Source: RGIG1681 sp045650505
GTDB lineage: Bacteria; Bacillota; Clostridia; Christensenellales; UBA1242
Direction: 5' to 3'
Length of the DNA stretch: 64,000 nucleotides
Assembly: GCA_045650505.1 (NCBI GenBank)
Contig: JAZRRE010000003.1
Coordinates: forward strand, 21,845-85,844
A program made the position numbers and the translations under genes. The stretch's first letter is position 1. The number at the start of each line of letters is the position of its first letter. This document shows positions 47,173 through 55,774 of the stretch, piece by piece. Under the pieces are notes generated by a model. The model was not told the origin of the DNA, did no database searches, and was given only the letters and a program-made list of their open reading frames with translations.

Positions 47173-48159
47173 ATGCTAGATTATTCAAAAGTTATTGAAA
47201 ATTCAAATGCATTTAAAACCATTGAGCTTGATATTTCAAGGTCAAGGCTTTCTCATGTTTATTTATTTGTGAGTGCCGATGAAAATTATTTAAAGAGTTT
47301 TGTAGAAATTGTTGCTAAAAGATTTATCAATTTAAACGAAACTGAATTTGCTGAAAAAAACAATTCAAGAATTGAAAAAAGAATTCACCCTGATGTTATT
47401 TTTTATGGTGAAGACAAACAAGTTGATGTTTCAGCAGTGTCTGATATTGTTGAGAGTTCGAATGTTAGCCCATTTGAAGCTGATAAAAAGATATTTATTC
47501 TTTTGAATGCTCAAAAAATGAATGAATCTTCACAAAATAAAATTTTGAAATCGATTGAAGAACCACCAAAAAACACATTTTATTTGCTCTGTGCGACTTC
47601 AATCACAAAAATCCTTCCAACCATTCTTTCAAGAGTTAAAAAACTTGATTTAGATAATCTTTCTGTTGATGGTATTGTTTCAATGCTAGAAGCCAAGGGT
47701 GTTGAAAAACAAAAAGCAGAGATTCTTTCAAGTTGTTCAAATGGAAATGCAACATTTGCTGAAAAACTTGCAACTGATGAAGGGTTTATTGAGTTTTTTA
47801 ATAGCATAGTTTCTTGTTTATTTGAAATCAATGGAAGTCGTGATGTTTTGAAATTTTCAAACATTTTTTCGGGAAAAACTATTGATAAGGAAGAATTTAT
47901 CAATATTTCAATGCTTCTTCTTCGTGATATAATGATGATTTTATCAAAGAAAGAGGAACTTGTGGTTTGCAAGAATGTGCTTGCAAAATTAAAAGTCATT
48001 TCAGCTGGTCTTAATTTAAGTGGGGTGCAGAGTCTTATTTCCGCCTGTCTTGAAGAAAAGAAAAAGTTGGCATTTAATGTTAATACAACAGCTGTTATTG
48101 ATGATTTTTTGTTTAAATATGCGGAGGTTAAAGTAAAATGCAGAAGATTGTCGGTGTAA
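47173..48159 (+). CDS. holB: DNA polymerase III delta' subunit
   Basis: Delta' is part of the clamp loader. 328 residues. The AAA+ fold is recognisable (SRLSHVYLFVSADENYLKSF, FILLNAQKMNESSQNKILKS, IEEPPKNTFYLLCATSITKI, LPTILSRVKKL). As usual for delta' the Walker A loop is not functional, and the SRC arginine-finger motif reads SRV. The ATG at 47173 follows AGAGGGATT. It overlaps ricT by 22 bases, a gene pair typical of Firmicutes. Confidence 0.9.
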   Translation: MLDYSKVIENSNAFKTIELDISRSRLSHVYLFVSADENYLKSFVEIVAKRFINLNETEFAEKNNSRIEKRIHPDVIFYGEDKQVDVSAVSDIVESSNVSPFEADKKIFILLNAQKMNESSQNKILKSIEEPPKNTFYLLCATSITKILPTILSRVKKLDLDNLSVDGIVSMLEAKGVEKQKAEILSSCSNGNATFAEKLATDEGFIEFFNSIVSCLFEINGSRDVLKFSNIFSGKTIDKEEFINISMLLLRDIMMILSKKEELVVCKNVLAKLKVISAGLNLSGVQSLISACLEEKKKLAFNVNTTAVIDDFLFKYAEVKVKCRRLSV

Positions 48160-49241
48160 GACGCGTTGATGACAAAAATATATATTATTTTAGCACAAAT
48201 GTAGAACTTAAGCTTGATAGCAAGGTTGTTGTTAACTTTGATGAATTTCAAACAATTGCAACAGTTGTTAGAGTTGACCCCAAAGTTGAAGATTCTAGTG
48301 CTGAAGAAATTAAAAAAATTGTTCGTGAGGCAACAGATGCTGATATAAAGAAGTTTGATGAACTTCGAAAGAAGGCAAAATCAAGCATTCCAGCTATCAA
48401 GAAAAAGTCACTTGAACTTGGGTTGATGATGAAGTTTGTTGGTGCTGAATATAGTTTAGATAACTCAAAAATAGTTATTACTTTCTCAAGTGAAGAAAGA
48501 GTTGATTTTAGACAATTTTTGAAAGATTTGGCTTCAATGCTCAAAACAAGAATTGAGCTTAAACAAATTGGTCAAAGAGATGAAGTTAAGGTTTGTGGCG
48601 GTGTTGGACCTTGTGGTCAACCTTGTTGTTGTGCAAGGTTTTTAAATGATTTTGAGCACGTAACCGTTAAAATGGCGAAAGTGCAAGGTTTGTCACTTTC
48701 TCCAACAAAAATTAACGGAATTTGTGGCAGACTTATGTGTTGTTTGGGTTATGAATCTGAAGTTTATGAAGAAATATTAGCAAGAATGCCAAAGATTAAC
48801 AGTGAAGTAAAAACTGAAAAAGGCAAAGGCACAGTTGTTTATAATGACATTCTTCGTGAAAGAGTTTCTGTGAAACGCCAAGCAGAAGGTGATACTTTTG
48901 TGGTTGAAGATTTTGCTTTAGAAGAAGTTGAATTTGAAGGTCACCCAGCAAAAAAACAAGAAAAGAAAAAAGAAGAAAAAGTGATTCAAGAAGAAGTTAA
49001 GGTTGATGAGAATGCTGAAAAATTTCAAAACAACAAACAAAACAAAAATAATCACGAACAAAAAGAATTTAAACAAAAAGATAAAAAATTTGCTCAAAAG
49101 CTAGAAACAAAAGAAAGCAAAGAACCTGAAATTATGGAACTTGGTGCAGGTGAAAACAAGACAAATCATAATCATAAAAAGGGTTTTCATTTTAGACCCA
49201 AAAACAAAAACAAAGCAAAATCATATAATAATAAAAACTAA
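48138..49241 (+). CDS. ricT: PSP1-domain protein RicT (YaaT)
   Basis: RicT belongs to the RicA-RicF-RicT complex that carries Fe-S clusters and promotes RNase Y maturation, sporulation and competence in Bacillus. The Cys motifs are clear: CGGVGPCGQPCCCARF (about 153-168) and CGRLMCCLGYE (about 195-205). The C-terminal 100 residues are Lys/Glu/Asn-rich and disordered, longer than in most relatives (367 residues against about 275). The start lies inside holB, so translation is coupled. Confidence 0.94.
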   Translation: MQKIVGVRRVDDKNIYYFSTNVELKLDSKVVVNFDEFQTIATVVRVDPKVEDSSAEEIKKIVREATDADIKKFDELRKKAKSSIPAIKKKSLELGLMMKFVGAEYSLDNSKIVITFSSEERVDFRQFLKDLASMLKTRIELKQIGQRDEVKVCGGVGPCGQPCCCARFLNDFEHVTVKMAKVQGLSLSPTKINGICGRLMCCLGYESEVYEEILARMPKINSEVKTEKGKGTVVYNDILRERVSVKRQAEGDTFVVEDFALEEVEFEGHPAKKQEKKKEEKVIQEEVKVDENAEKFQNNKQNKNNHEQKEFKQKDKKFAQKLETKESKEPEIMELGAGENKTNHNHKKGFHFRPKNKNKAKSYNNKN

Positions 49242-49260
49242 TTCAAGATGATAAAAACTC

Positions 49261-49289
49261 TTGATAAAAAGTATAAATAAGAGTATAAT
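49261..49289 (+). promoter_or_regulatory. Promoter of the ferredoxin-trmN6 pair
   Basis: TTGATA (49261-49266), 17 bases, TATAAT (49284-49289). Confidence 0.82.
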
Positions 49290-49321
49290 GAGTTTGTTAA
49301 ATTATTTTAAGGAGATAAATT

Positions 49322-49498
49322 ATGGCATATACAATTGACGCTGAAAAATGTATCGGTTGTGGAGCTTGCGCAGGCGCTTGTCCTGTTGCTGCAATCACAC
49401 CAACAGATGATGGAAAAATGGTTATTGATGCAGAAAAATGTATTTCTTGCGGAACTTGTCAAGCTGTTTGTCCTGTAGGGGCACCTGTAAGTGAATAA
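49322..49498 (+). CDS. Ferredoxin, 2[4Fe-4S] clostridial type
   Basis: 58 residues, a short gene with full support: AAGGAGATAAATT before the ATG, a promoter upstream, and two classical cluster motifs, CIGCGACAGACP and CISCGTCQAVCP (CxxCxxCxxxCP). This is the low-potential electron carrier of anaerobes, for example for pyruvate-ferredoxin oxidoreductase or hydrogenase. Its last eight bases overlap the GTG start of trmN6. Confidence 0.95.
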   Translation: MAYTIDAEKCIGCGACAGACPVAAITPTDDGKMVIDAEKCISCGTCQAVCPVGAPVSE

Positions 49499-50219
49499 TC
49501 TTTTAAAAAACGATGAAAGATTAGACGACCTAGAGCTTGATAATCTAATGATTATACAGCGAAAAAATGGCTACAAATTTTCAACTGATTCTGTGCTCCT
49601 CGCAAACTTTGCAAAGGGTAAACCTAGTGATGTTTGTGTGGACCTTTGCAGTGGGGGTGGAGTTGTAGCCATTCTTTTTTCATACAAGAATAAAATTAGA
49701 AAAATGTATGCTGTTGAAATTCAAGAGAGACAGGCTGAAATGTCAAAACGTTCAATTGAGTATAATAAGCTTAATATTGAAGTTATTAATGATGACCTTA
49801 AAAATTTAAAGCAAATTTTAGGTGCTGAAACCGTTGATATTATTACTGTCAATCCGCCTTATAATAAAGTTGGAGAAACTAGTGAACTTGATGAAATTGC
49901 AATATCAACTCACGAAATCAAAACAAACATTGAAGAGATTGCAAAAGCATCTAGCACTGCTTTAAAGTTTGGTGGAAAACTCTATATGGTGCATCGTGCC
50001 GACAGGCTTGCTGATATTATTTGGAATTTAAAGAAATATAATCTTGAACCAAAGGTTTTGAGAGTGGTGTATCCAAAGATAAAGAAAGAGCCAAACCTTG
50101 TTTTGATTGAAGCGAAAAAAGGTGCTAAATCGGGGCTCAAAATTATGAAGCCACTTGTTTTAAATAATGAAGATGGTTCTGAAACTGATGAACTTAAACA
50201 AATCTATGGTAGAAAATAA
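49491..50219 (+). CDS. trmN6: tRNA1(Val) adenine-N6-methyltransferase-like protein
   Basis: 242 residues, the YfiC/TrmN6 family. The N-terminus (LDDLELDNLMIIQRKNGYKF, STDSVLLANFA) matches the family start, SAM motif I is CVDLCSGGGVVAILF, and the catalytic motif is NPPYNK (about 120). The first codon is a GTG overlapping the ferredoxin stop region, supported by TAGGGG upstream. Pairing with a ferredoxin is positional; no joint function is known. Confidence 0.9.
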   Translation: MNNLLKNDERLDDLELDNLMIIQRKNGYKFSTDSVLLANFAKGKPSDVCVDLCSGGGVVAILFSYKNKIRKMYAVEIQERQAEMSKRSIEYNKLNIEVINDDLKNLKQILGAETVDIITVNPPYNKVGETSELDEIAISTHEIKTNIEEIAKASSTALKFGGKLYMVHRADRLADIIWNLKKYNLEPKVLRVVYPKIKKEPNLVLIEAKKGAKSGLKIMKPLVLNNEDGSETDELKQIYGRK

Positions 50220-50235
50220 TAAAAAGGAAAATTTT

Positions 50236-50907
50236 ATGATTGATAAAAATCACTTTAAAGAAATAGTAAAAAATAGAAAAGCAGAAGATTTTTTAGATTC
50301 AAGAGAAACTATTTTATGGAGGGGTATTCCTAAAAAATCTGCTTATGTGTTAGGCAAAACCATATCAATGGCACCTATTGCAATTGTTTGGCTCATATTT
50401 GACCTTGGTTTTATTATTGCGGCTGCAACACTTGGAGATATTGGAGCAATTTGGCTTTTTTTGATTCCATTTTTTGCAATTCATATGACACCCGTTTGGA
50501 TTTGGCTTGCTGGTTTGCTTAAAGCGGGAAAAGAAACAAAAACAATTGAGTATGTAATTACCGATAAGAGAATCATTGAATTTAAAGGTGAAGTAAAATA
50601 TATTTCTTCGCAAATCTTTTTAAAAGAATTAAAAGGTGCAAGACTTTCAAGAAATATTGTTGATAAAATCTTGAGAGTTGGCGATATTTACATTGAAGAA
50701 AATGGTGGCAGAGAGCTTGTGCTTTTTGATATTCCTAATAGTGAATTTATGCATACTAAAATTCTTGAACTTTGTGGAACAAAATCAAAAACTGATGAGT
50801 TTTATGAAAATCATTCAGCTTGTGAGCATTGTGGTTCATATTACAGCAACACAAGTTCAAAATGTCCAAATTGTGGTGCACCTAAAGATAAAGTTAAAAG
50901 AAAATAA
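50236..50907 (+). CDS. Membrane protein with bacterial PH-like domain and C-terminal zinc ribbon
   Basis: 223 residues from the ATG at 50236 (AAGGAAAATTTT before it). Two membrane helices lie at about 38-62 and 68-95, then a bPH2/DUF304-like domain (IEYVITDKRIIEFKGEVKYI). The end has a zinc ribbon, CEHCGSYYSNTSSKCPNCG. bPH2 proteins are envelope-associated; the role here is unknown. Confidence 0.8.
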   Translation: MIDKNHFKEIVKNRKAEDFLDSRETILWRGIPKKSAYVLGKTISMAPIAIVWLIFDLGFIIAAATLGDIGAIWLFLIPFFAIHMTPVWIWLAGLLKAGKETKTIEYVITDKRIIEFKGEVKYISSQIFLKELKGARLSRNIVDKILRVGDIYIEENGGRELVLFDIPNSEFMHTKILELCGTKSKTDEFYENHSACEHCGSYYSNTSSKCPNCGAPKDKVKRK

Positions 50908-50946
50908 AAAACACCCAGACTCAACATTGAGTTTGGGGTTTTATTT
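50908..50946 (+). terminator. Terminator after the PH-domain gene
   Basis: ACCCAGACTCAA and TTGAGTTTGGGGT form an imperfect stem with T-rich flank. Confidence 0.75.
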
Positions 50947-51026
50947 TTTAAAACAAGCTAAATGATTATGTTTAAAATATTCTATATGTTAAAATAAAAG
51001 TATCTTTTTGTTTAGGAGAACAGATT

Positions 51027-51446
51027 ATGATAAAAGACTATGTGCATAAAGTGCAATATTATGAAACAGACAAAATGGGGGTTACTCACCATTCAAATTA
51101 CATAAGGTTTATGGAAGAGGCAAGAGTTGATTTTATGGACCAAATTGGTTATGGTTATGATAGAATGGAAAATGATGGATTTGCTGCTCCTGTTATAAAT
51201 GTGGATTGTGATTTTAAAAAATCAACCACTTATGCCGATATTATTTCTGTTTCAGTAAAAGTTGTTGAAATTAGCCAAGTTCGAATAAAATTTGAATATA
51301 TTATGAGGGTTAAAGATGAAGTTGTGTTTAAAGGCACAAGTTCTCATTGTTGTTTAAATCAAGAAGGAAAGGTGATTTCATTAAAACGTGAAAAGCCTGA
51401 AATTTATGAATTATTTTTAAGTTATTTGGAAAATAAAGAAAAATAA
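51027..51446 (+). CDS. Acyl-CoA thioesterase, YbgC/4HBT family
   Basis: 139 residues with the single hotdog fold. The signature YYETDKMGVTHHSNYIRFME contains the catalytic Asp and the THHSNY helix start. It hydrolyses short acyl-CoA or acyl-ACP thioesters. GGAGAAC precedes the ATG. It is monocistronic. Confidence 0.9.
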   Translation: MIKDYVHKVQYYETDKMGVTHHSNYIRFMEEARVDFMDQIGYGYDRMENDGFAAPVINVDCDFKKSTTYADIISVSVKVVEISQVRIKFEYIMRVKDEVVFKGTSSHCCLNQEGKVISLKREKPEIYELFLSYLENKEK

Positions 51447-51529
51447 TAACTCAAATCAAAATTTTTCAGAAAAAGTGAAAATATTTGATGATAATGGTGT
51501 AATTTGATATATAAAAATAACTATTGCTA

Positions 51530-51558
51530 TTGACTTAAATTGATTTTTAAGGTATAAT
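51530..51558 (+). promoter_or_regulatory. Promoter of the RSH-like/DHH operon
   Basis: TTGACT (51530-51535), 17 bases, TATAAT (51553-51558), 24 bases before the start codon. It should drive 51583 through 54948. Confidence 0.85.
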
Positions 51559-51582
51559 GCTTATATAATAAGAGAGGTGTTT

Positions 51583-52134
51583 ATGAATATAGATGAACTT
51601 CAAGATGCAGGTGTTGAGTTTTTCGATGTTTCTGAAAATGAGTTATTTCCATTTTCAACAACTTGGAAAAAAACTTTTGAAGCGATTGAAAAATCACTTA
51701 AAGAACTTAACAACGAACAAGAAAAAGAAAGAATTTTGCAAAAAGTTTCAAATATCGTAAATGTGCTTGTTAGATATGGAACAACTTATGAAGATATTGT
51801 TCTTGAAATTGCCGAGCTTTATATTTTTGCAAGAGAAGCAAAAATTGCTCCAGATTTTTTTGAAAAATCATACGGAAAAGGAATTGTTGAGTCTGTTATT
51901 TGTTTGAATAACGCACTTGACACAGAAGAAAAGAGAAAAGCAGTTTTTGAAAATGAAAAACACAGATATTTAGGAAAAATCAAAATTGCAGACTATTTAG
52001 TTGAACTTGTAGAGAATAAATCAATTTCAAAAGAATATAAAAAGGAAATTGATGAAGTTATTAAACATTATGAAAATAGAAGCCACAAGGCATTAATGAG
52101 AATGTTAATTGCCGAAAGAAAAAGAATAAAATAA
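51583..52134 (+). CDS. Helical protein resembling a degenerate RelA/SpoT HD domain
   Basis: 183 residues from the ATG at 51583 (GAGAGGTGTTT before it). The spacing of helices follows the N-terminal hydrolase domain of RelA/SpoT homologues: VSNIVNVLVRYGTTYEDIV, then FFEKSYGKGIVESVICLNN (family: FG..VA.LV.GVTKL) and RYLGKIKIADYLVELVE (family: VKLADRLHN). The metal-binding His and His-Asp residues are absent, so no hydrolase activity is expected. The next gene holds a synthetase-like domain, as if an RSH protein had been split. The family link is an inference from pattern; the context supports it. Confidence 0.6.
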   Translation: MNIDELQDAGVEFFDVSENELFPFSTTWKKTFEAIEKSLKELNNEQEKERILQKVSNIVNVLVRYGTTYEDIVLEIAELYIFAREAKIAPDFFEKSYGKGIVESVICLNNALDTEEKRKAVFENEKHRYLGKIKIADYLVELVENKSISKEYKKEIDEVIKHYENRSHKALMRMLIAERKRIK

Positions 52135-52153
52135 AGGGAGAAAAATTTTTATT

Positions 52154-53998
52154 ATGGCAGAACAAAAAAAACAAAACGACAATTTAACACCAGGAGGCAG
52201 TGACCAACCAGAAGTTTTATCAGAAATTTTTGATAAACTTTACAGTAAACAGGAAAGAAGTGTTTTAGAAGATTGGATTGCTAACATTAAATCAGACCTT
52301 GAAAGCGTTCCAGATGTTGATGGGTTTGTTATGTCGAGAATTAAAGGACCTCTTTCAATCTTGAAGAAGGTTAATGGAGATAGCAAATATTTAGCTGAAT
52401 GGAACACAATGAAAGACCTTTTAGGATTTATGGTGGTTGTTGATTCAAATGCTGAAATTGATACTTTGCTTTATTATATGCAAACACACTTTGGTATGTT
52501 AAAAAATCCTAATGCAAAGACTTTTATTAGTGATTTTAGAAAGAAACCAATTCGTGAACCAGACCCAACAAGACCAAAAATTTTTGATGCTCCATCACCA
52601 AAGGGATATCAAGTTAACGATGGTTATAAAAACGTTAGAATAAACTTGATGGTTTCAGAATATCCTGTTGAAATTCAAGTTAAAACACGTGAACAATATG
52701 TTGCTCATATGGCAACTCACGACCCTGTTTATAAGTCTAAAATTATTCCAGATGAAATTTCAGCTCATCGTTTTTCTGATGCACTTTTCCCATATTTTGA
52801 AGCTTATGCTCATTTAAAACTTAAAGAAGATGAGATGACTCCAACTCAAATGGAAAACTGCAAAAAGGATATGAGAGCTATCTTTGAAAGAAATAAAGAT
52901 ATTTATGAACAATATCCTGAAGTTTATAATGAAGCTTGTAGCATTTTTGCGGTTTATGTTTTTGTTATGAAAAACCGTGAACAACTTTATGCTGATGCAC
53001 TTTTAGATGATTCAGTTGTAAACAATCAACTTTTAGAAGCAGAAATCTTGAGAATTTTCCACTATAAACAAAAAGAATTGCTTAAAAAAGATAAGTCACT
53101 CACTGACAGTAAGTCGTTTATGAAAACTGCTGAAGAAATTATGAGTATGTCTTATGATGAATACAAAGAAACATCTAAAAAGCTTGCGGGTGAATATCGT
53201 AAAGAGCTTTGCATTATTTCAGGTGTATTTGATATGATTCGTGAACAAGATATCAACCTTATTAAAAGATGTGCAAAAAGCTTTAGAAGGGTTGTTGTGT
53301 CTGTTTATGATGATGACCTTGCAAAACTTTATCTTGGAATTGAACCAATGTACACAACAGCTGAAAGAATGAAAGCACTTGAAATGATTGATGATGTTGC
53401 AAGTGTCAGTGTTGTTGGAATTGATGGTTCTGTTAATGATAAAGAAATGGTTGAACCATTCATCATTGATAAACCGGTTCAAAAGAAATATAAACTTGGA
53501 TATCTTCCAGGTGTGTTTGATTTATTCCACCCGGGACATATTGAGTATATTCAAGAAGCATCAAAACTTTGCGAAAGACTTGTTGTTGGCATTAAAACTG
53601 ATGATTATGTTATGCTTAACAAAAAGAAAACAACCATTCAAAATGAAAGAGAAAGAGCAATTATTGCAGATGCTCTTGTTTGTGTTGATGGTGTTGAAAT
53701 TACCGGTTATGATATCACACCGCCAATTAGAGTGCTTCACGAATTAGAAGAAGTTGGAAAAAATGGTGAGGGTGCAGTTATTTTCTTGGGTTCAGATTGG
53801 CATAAGCCAGAAACTTTGAAGAAAAAGAGCCCTTTAAGTTTGGGTGAGTATGAAATGCTTCAAAAAGGTTACCCAATGATTGAATTTGGAAAAATTCCAA
53901 GAGGCGAAAGCAAACGTTCAAGCACAGGTTATCGTGAAAGAGCACAAGTTGCTGTTGAAGCGTTTAACCCTTACGAATTAAAAACATTAGGAGTTTAA
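52154..53998 (+). CDS. RelA/SpoT synthetase-like domain fused to two nucleotidyltransferase domains
   Basis: 614 residues. At about 55-200 it resembles (p)ppGpp synthetases: SRIKGPLSILKK (Arg and Lys kept), MKDLLGFMVVVDS (family D-L-x-G-x-R, here Arg is Met), NDGYKNVRINL (GY kept, His is Arg) and VEIQVKTREQYVAH (catalytic Glu kept). After a helical linker come two HxGH cytidylyltransferase folds: the first (about 350-440) has GVFDMIREQD, with no HxGH, so is probably inactive; the second (about 449-600) has PGVFDLFHPGHIEYIQEA and later SSTGYRE, so looks active. I know no characterised protein with this order. GGGAG precedes the ATG; the DHH gene follows by two bases. Confidence 0.78.
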   Translation: MAEQKKQNDNLTPGGSDQPEVLSEIFDKLYSKQERSVLEDWIANIKSDLESVPDVDGFVMSRIKGPLSILKKVNGDSKYLAEWNTMKDLLGFMVVVDSNAEIDTLLYYMQTHFGMLKNPNAKTFISDFRKKPIREPDPTRPKIFDAPSPKGYQVNDGYKNVRINLMVSEYPVEIQVKTREQYVAHMATHDPVYKSKIIPDEISAHRFSDALFPYFEAYAHLKLKEDEMTPTQMENCKKDMRAIFERNKDIYEQYPEVYNEACSIFAVYVFVMKNREQLYADALLDDSVVNNQLLEAEILRIFHYKQKELLKKDKSLTDSKSFMKTAEEIMSMSYDEYKETSKKLAGEYRKELCIISGVFDMIREQDINLIKRCAKSFRRVVVSVYDDDLAKLYLGIEPMYTTAERMKALEMIDDVASVSVVGIDGSVNDKEMVEPFIIDKPVQKKYKLGYLPGVFDLFHPGHIEYIQEASKLCERLVVGIKTDDYVMLNKKKTTIQNERERAIIADALVCVDGVEITGYDITPPIRVLHELEEVGKNGEGAVIFLGSDWHKPETLKKKSPLSLGEYEMLQKGYPMIEFGKIPRGESKRSSTGYRERAQVAVEAFNPYELKTLGV

Positions 53999-54000
53999 TT

Positions 54001-54948
54001 TTGAATAAGTTTAAAGAAACAAAAGAAGTTTTATTAAATCTAAACAATCTTCCAATTTATATTGGTGGGCACGTTAAACCAGACCAAGATTCAGTTGGTT
54101 CTTGTTTGGCCCTTGCAAATTTTTTAAGCAAACTTGGAAAAGAAGTCTATATTTTACTTGAAGATTTTGATAAGGATGTCTTGTCTTGGAAAAGTGATTA
54201 TTCAAAGGTTGTTAGTGAAGTTAAAGATGAAAAATTTAACTTTATTGCACTTGATTTAAACGAAAAAAAACGCCTCTCAAGATTTGTTGAATATTTTGAT
54301 AAGGCAGAATATAAAATCAACATAGACCACCATCAAGATAATAAAAATGAGGCTGATTACACACTTTCAATTCCGGGAACCAGTTCAACTTGTGAAATGA
54401 TTTATGAAATTATTGGTACACACGGAAAAGAGTTCTTTGATAAAGACACTTGTGATTACTTGTATGCAGGTATGATGAATGACACAAATTGCTTTACAAG
54501 AAGATTGTCTAAAAAGACAATGGCGATTGCTCAAAAGCTTATTAATTTTGGTGCTGATTATACATATATCATAAAAAAGACATTTAGTGAAAGAACAATG
54601 TATTGGTTCAAAGCTCTTGCAAAGCTTGTGAATGAAATTCAGTTTGATGGATTCCATTATGCAGTTGTTGATAAATCACTTCCAGAATATAAAGATTTAA
54701 CTCACAACAATATTGTTAAACAAATAGCTGAAGATTTAAGAAAAATTGAAGGTATTGATGTATTTTTAATGCTTATTGTAAATGGTGACACAATCGTTGC
54801 TAAAGTAATGAGTAACATTAGTGAAAATGCAGATAAGCTTGCAGCTGTTTATGGTGGTGGGGGTCATAAAAAAGAAGCAGGTTTCACTGTTAAAAATATG
54901 ACTATTGAAGAAATTATTGAAAAAGCAAAAGAGTTTTTAAATAAATAA
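54001..54948 (+). CDS. DHH/DHHA1 phosphoesterase (NrnA-like)
   Basis: 315 residues. The DHH domain has HVKPDQDSVGS (family HxxPDGDAxGS, here Gln and Ser substitute) and INIDHHQDNK; the DHHA1 domain ends in GGGGHKKEAGF. Relatives cleave nano-RNA, pAp and linear or cyclic dinucleotides. The start is a TTG at 54001, supported by AGGAG in the preceding stop region and by the family N-terminus. Two bases from the RSH-nucleotidyltransferase gene, it is clearly co-expressed, so its substrate may be that enzyme's product. Confidence 0.9.
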   Translation: MNKFKETKEVLLNLNNLPIYIGGHVKPDQDSVGSCLALANFLSKLGKEVYILLEDFDKDVLSWKSDYSKVVSEVKDEKFNFIALDLNEKKRLSRFVEYFDKAEYKINIDHHQDNKNEADYTLSIPGTSSTCEMIYEIIGTHGKEFFDKDTCDYLYAGMMNDTNCFTRRLSKKTMAIAQKLINFGADYTYIIKKTFSERTMYWFKALAKLVNEIQFDGFHYAVVDKSLPEYKDLTHNNIVKQIAEDLRKIEGIDVFLMLIVNGDTIVAKVMSNISENADKLAAVYGGGGHKKEAGFTVKNMTIEEIIEKAKEFLNK

Positions 54949-54949
54949 T

Positions 54950-54982
54950 AAAAAGCACTACTATTTTAGTAGTGTTTTTTAT
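54950..54982 (+). terminator. Terminator of the RSH-like/DHH operon
   Basis: AAAGCACTACTA and TAGTAGTGTTTT around TTT, followed by a T run. Confidence 0.9.
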
Positions 54983-55079
54983 TTTCAATAAAAAAAATTT
55001 TAAATTTAGGCACATAATAATTATGAACTAAAAAGGGGTTATGTTATAATTAAAATGCAAAATGGGAGGTTATCTGTCT

Positions 55080-55727
55080 ATGAGAAATTTGTTTTTAGAT
55101 TTTAAAATCAAAAAAGAACTCAAAAGGTTCAAAGAATTCAAATCAAATTACAACTTTCAAATGAAAGAAATTGAAGAAAAAGAAGATGGTTCTCTTTTTT
55201 GCGATGGATTTTGCCTTCGTGAAGGAAAAGATGGATTGCTTCTTGGTGAGAGTGAAACTTTTGTTAACTCAAACTATTTGCTTCACGGATATAAATATTC
55301 AAAAGTAATCTCAAACTTGTTTCCTTACAAGTTTTACTTTAAAGGTTACAAAATGGGCTGTGCTGAATCTGTTTTTCAAGCATTTAAATTCAAAACTCCA
55401 AAACTTCAAAAGATGGTTTTTGAATACGAAGCATTAAATGCTAACAGAATAAAAGGCTGCGAAGAATATGATTGGACAAAGTCTGGAAAAGTTTATTTTT
55501 TAGGCAAAGAAATTGAGCGTGATAGTAGAGAATATGAAGACTTCATTGATGAACTTTATGTTTCACTTCTTCAAAATCCGTTATTTGTTCAAGCTTTAAA
55601 AAATGTGGGAAGCAGATATATTTTGCACTCTATTGGAGGTGTAGATAAAACAAAAACCACTTTCACAAGAGAAGAATTTGAGAAAGAACTTAATGCGATA
55701 AAAGACTATGTGCTTTCAAATAATTAA
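55080..55727 (+). CDS. NADAR/YbiA-like domain protein
   Basis: 215 residues. The core ISNLFPYKFYFKGYKMGCAE, SVFQAFKFKTPK and the downstream NPLFVQALKN resemble the YbiA/NADAR family (LSNF.P..F...G..Y...EH..QA.K), whose members hydrolyse N-glycosidic bonds in riboflavin intermediates or remove ADP-ribose from DNA bases. The normally conserved Glu-His pair is Glu-Ser here, so activity is uncertain. The ATG at 55080 follows GGGAGGTTATCT. Its position next to a nucleotide-signalling operon is suggestive only. Confidence 0.72.
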   Translation: MRNLFLDFKIKKELKRFKEFKSNYNFQMKEIEEKEDGSLFCDGFCLREGKDGLLLGESETFVNSNYLLHGYKYSKVISNLFPYKFYFKGYKMGCAESVFQAFKFKTPKLQKMVFEYEALNANRIKGCEEYDWTKSGKVYFLGKEIERDSREYEDFIDELYVSLLQNPLFVQALKNVGSRYILHSIGGVDKTKTTFTREEFEKELNAIKDYVLSNN

Positions 55728-55774
55728 AACAATAAAAACACACATAATATCTATGTGTTAAACTAGAGGAAGAT

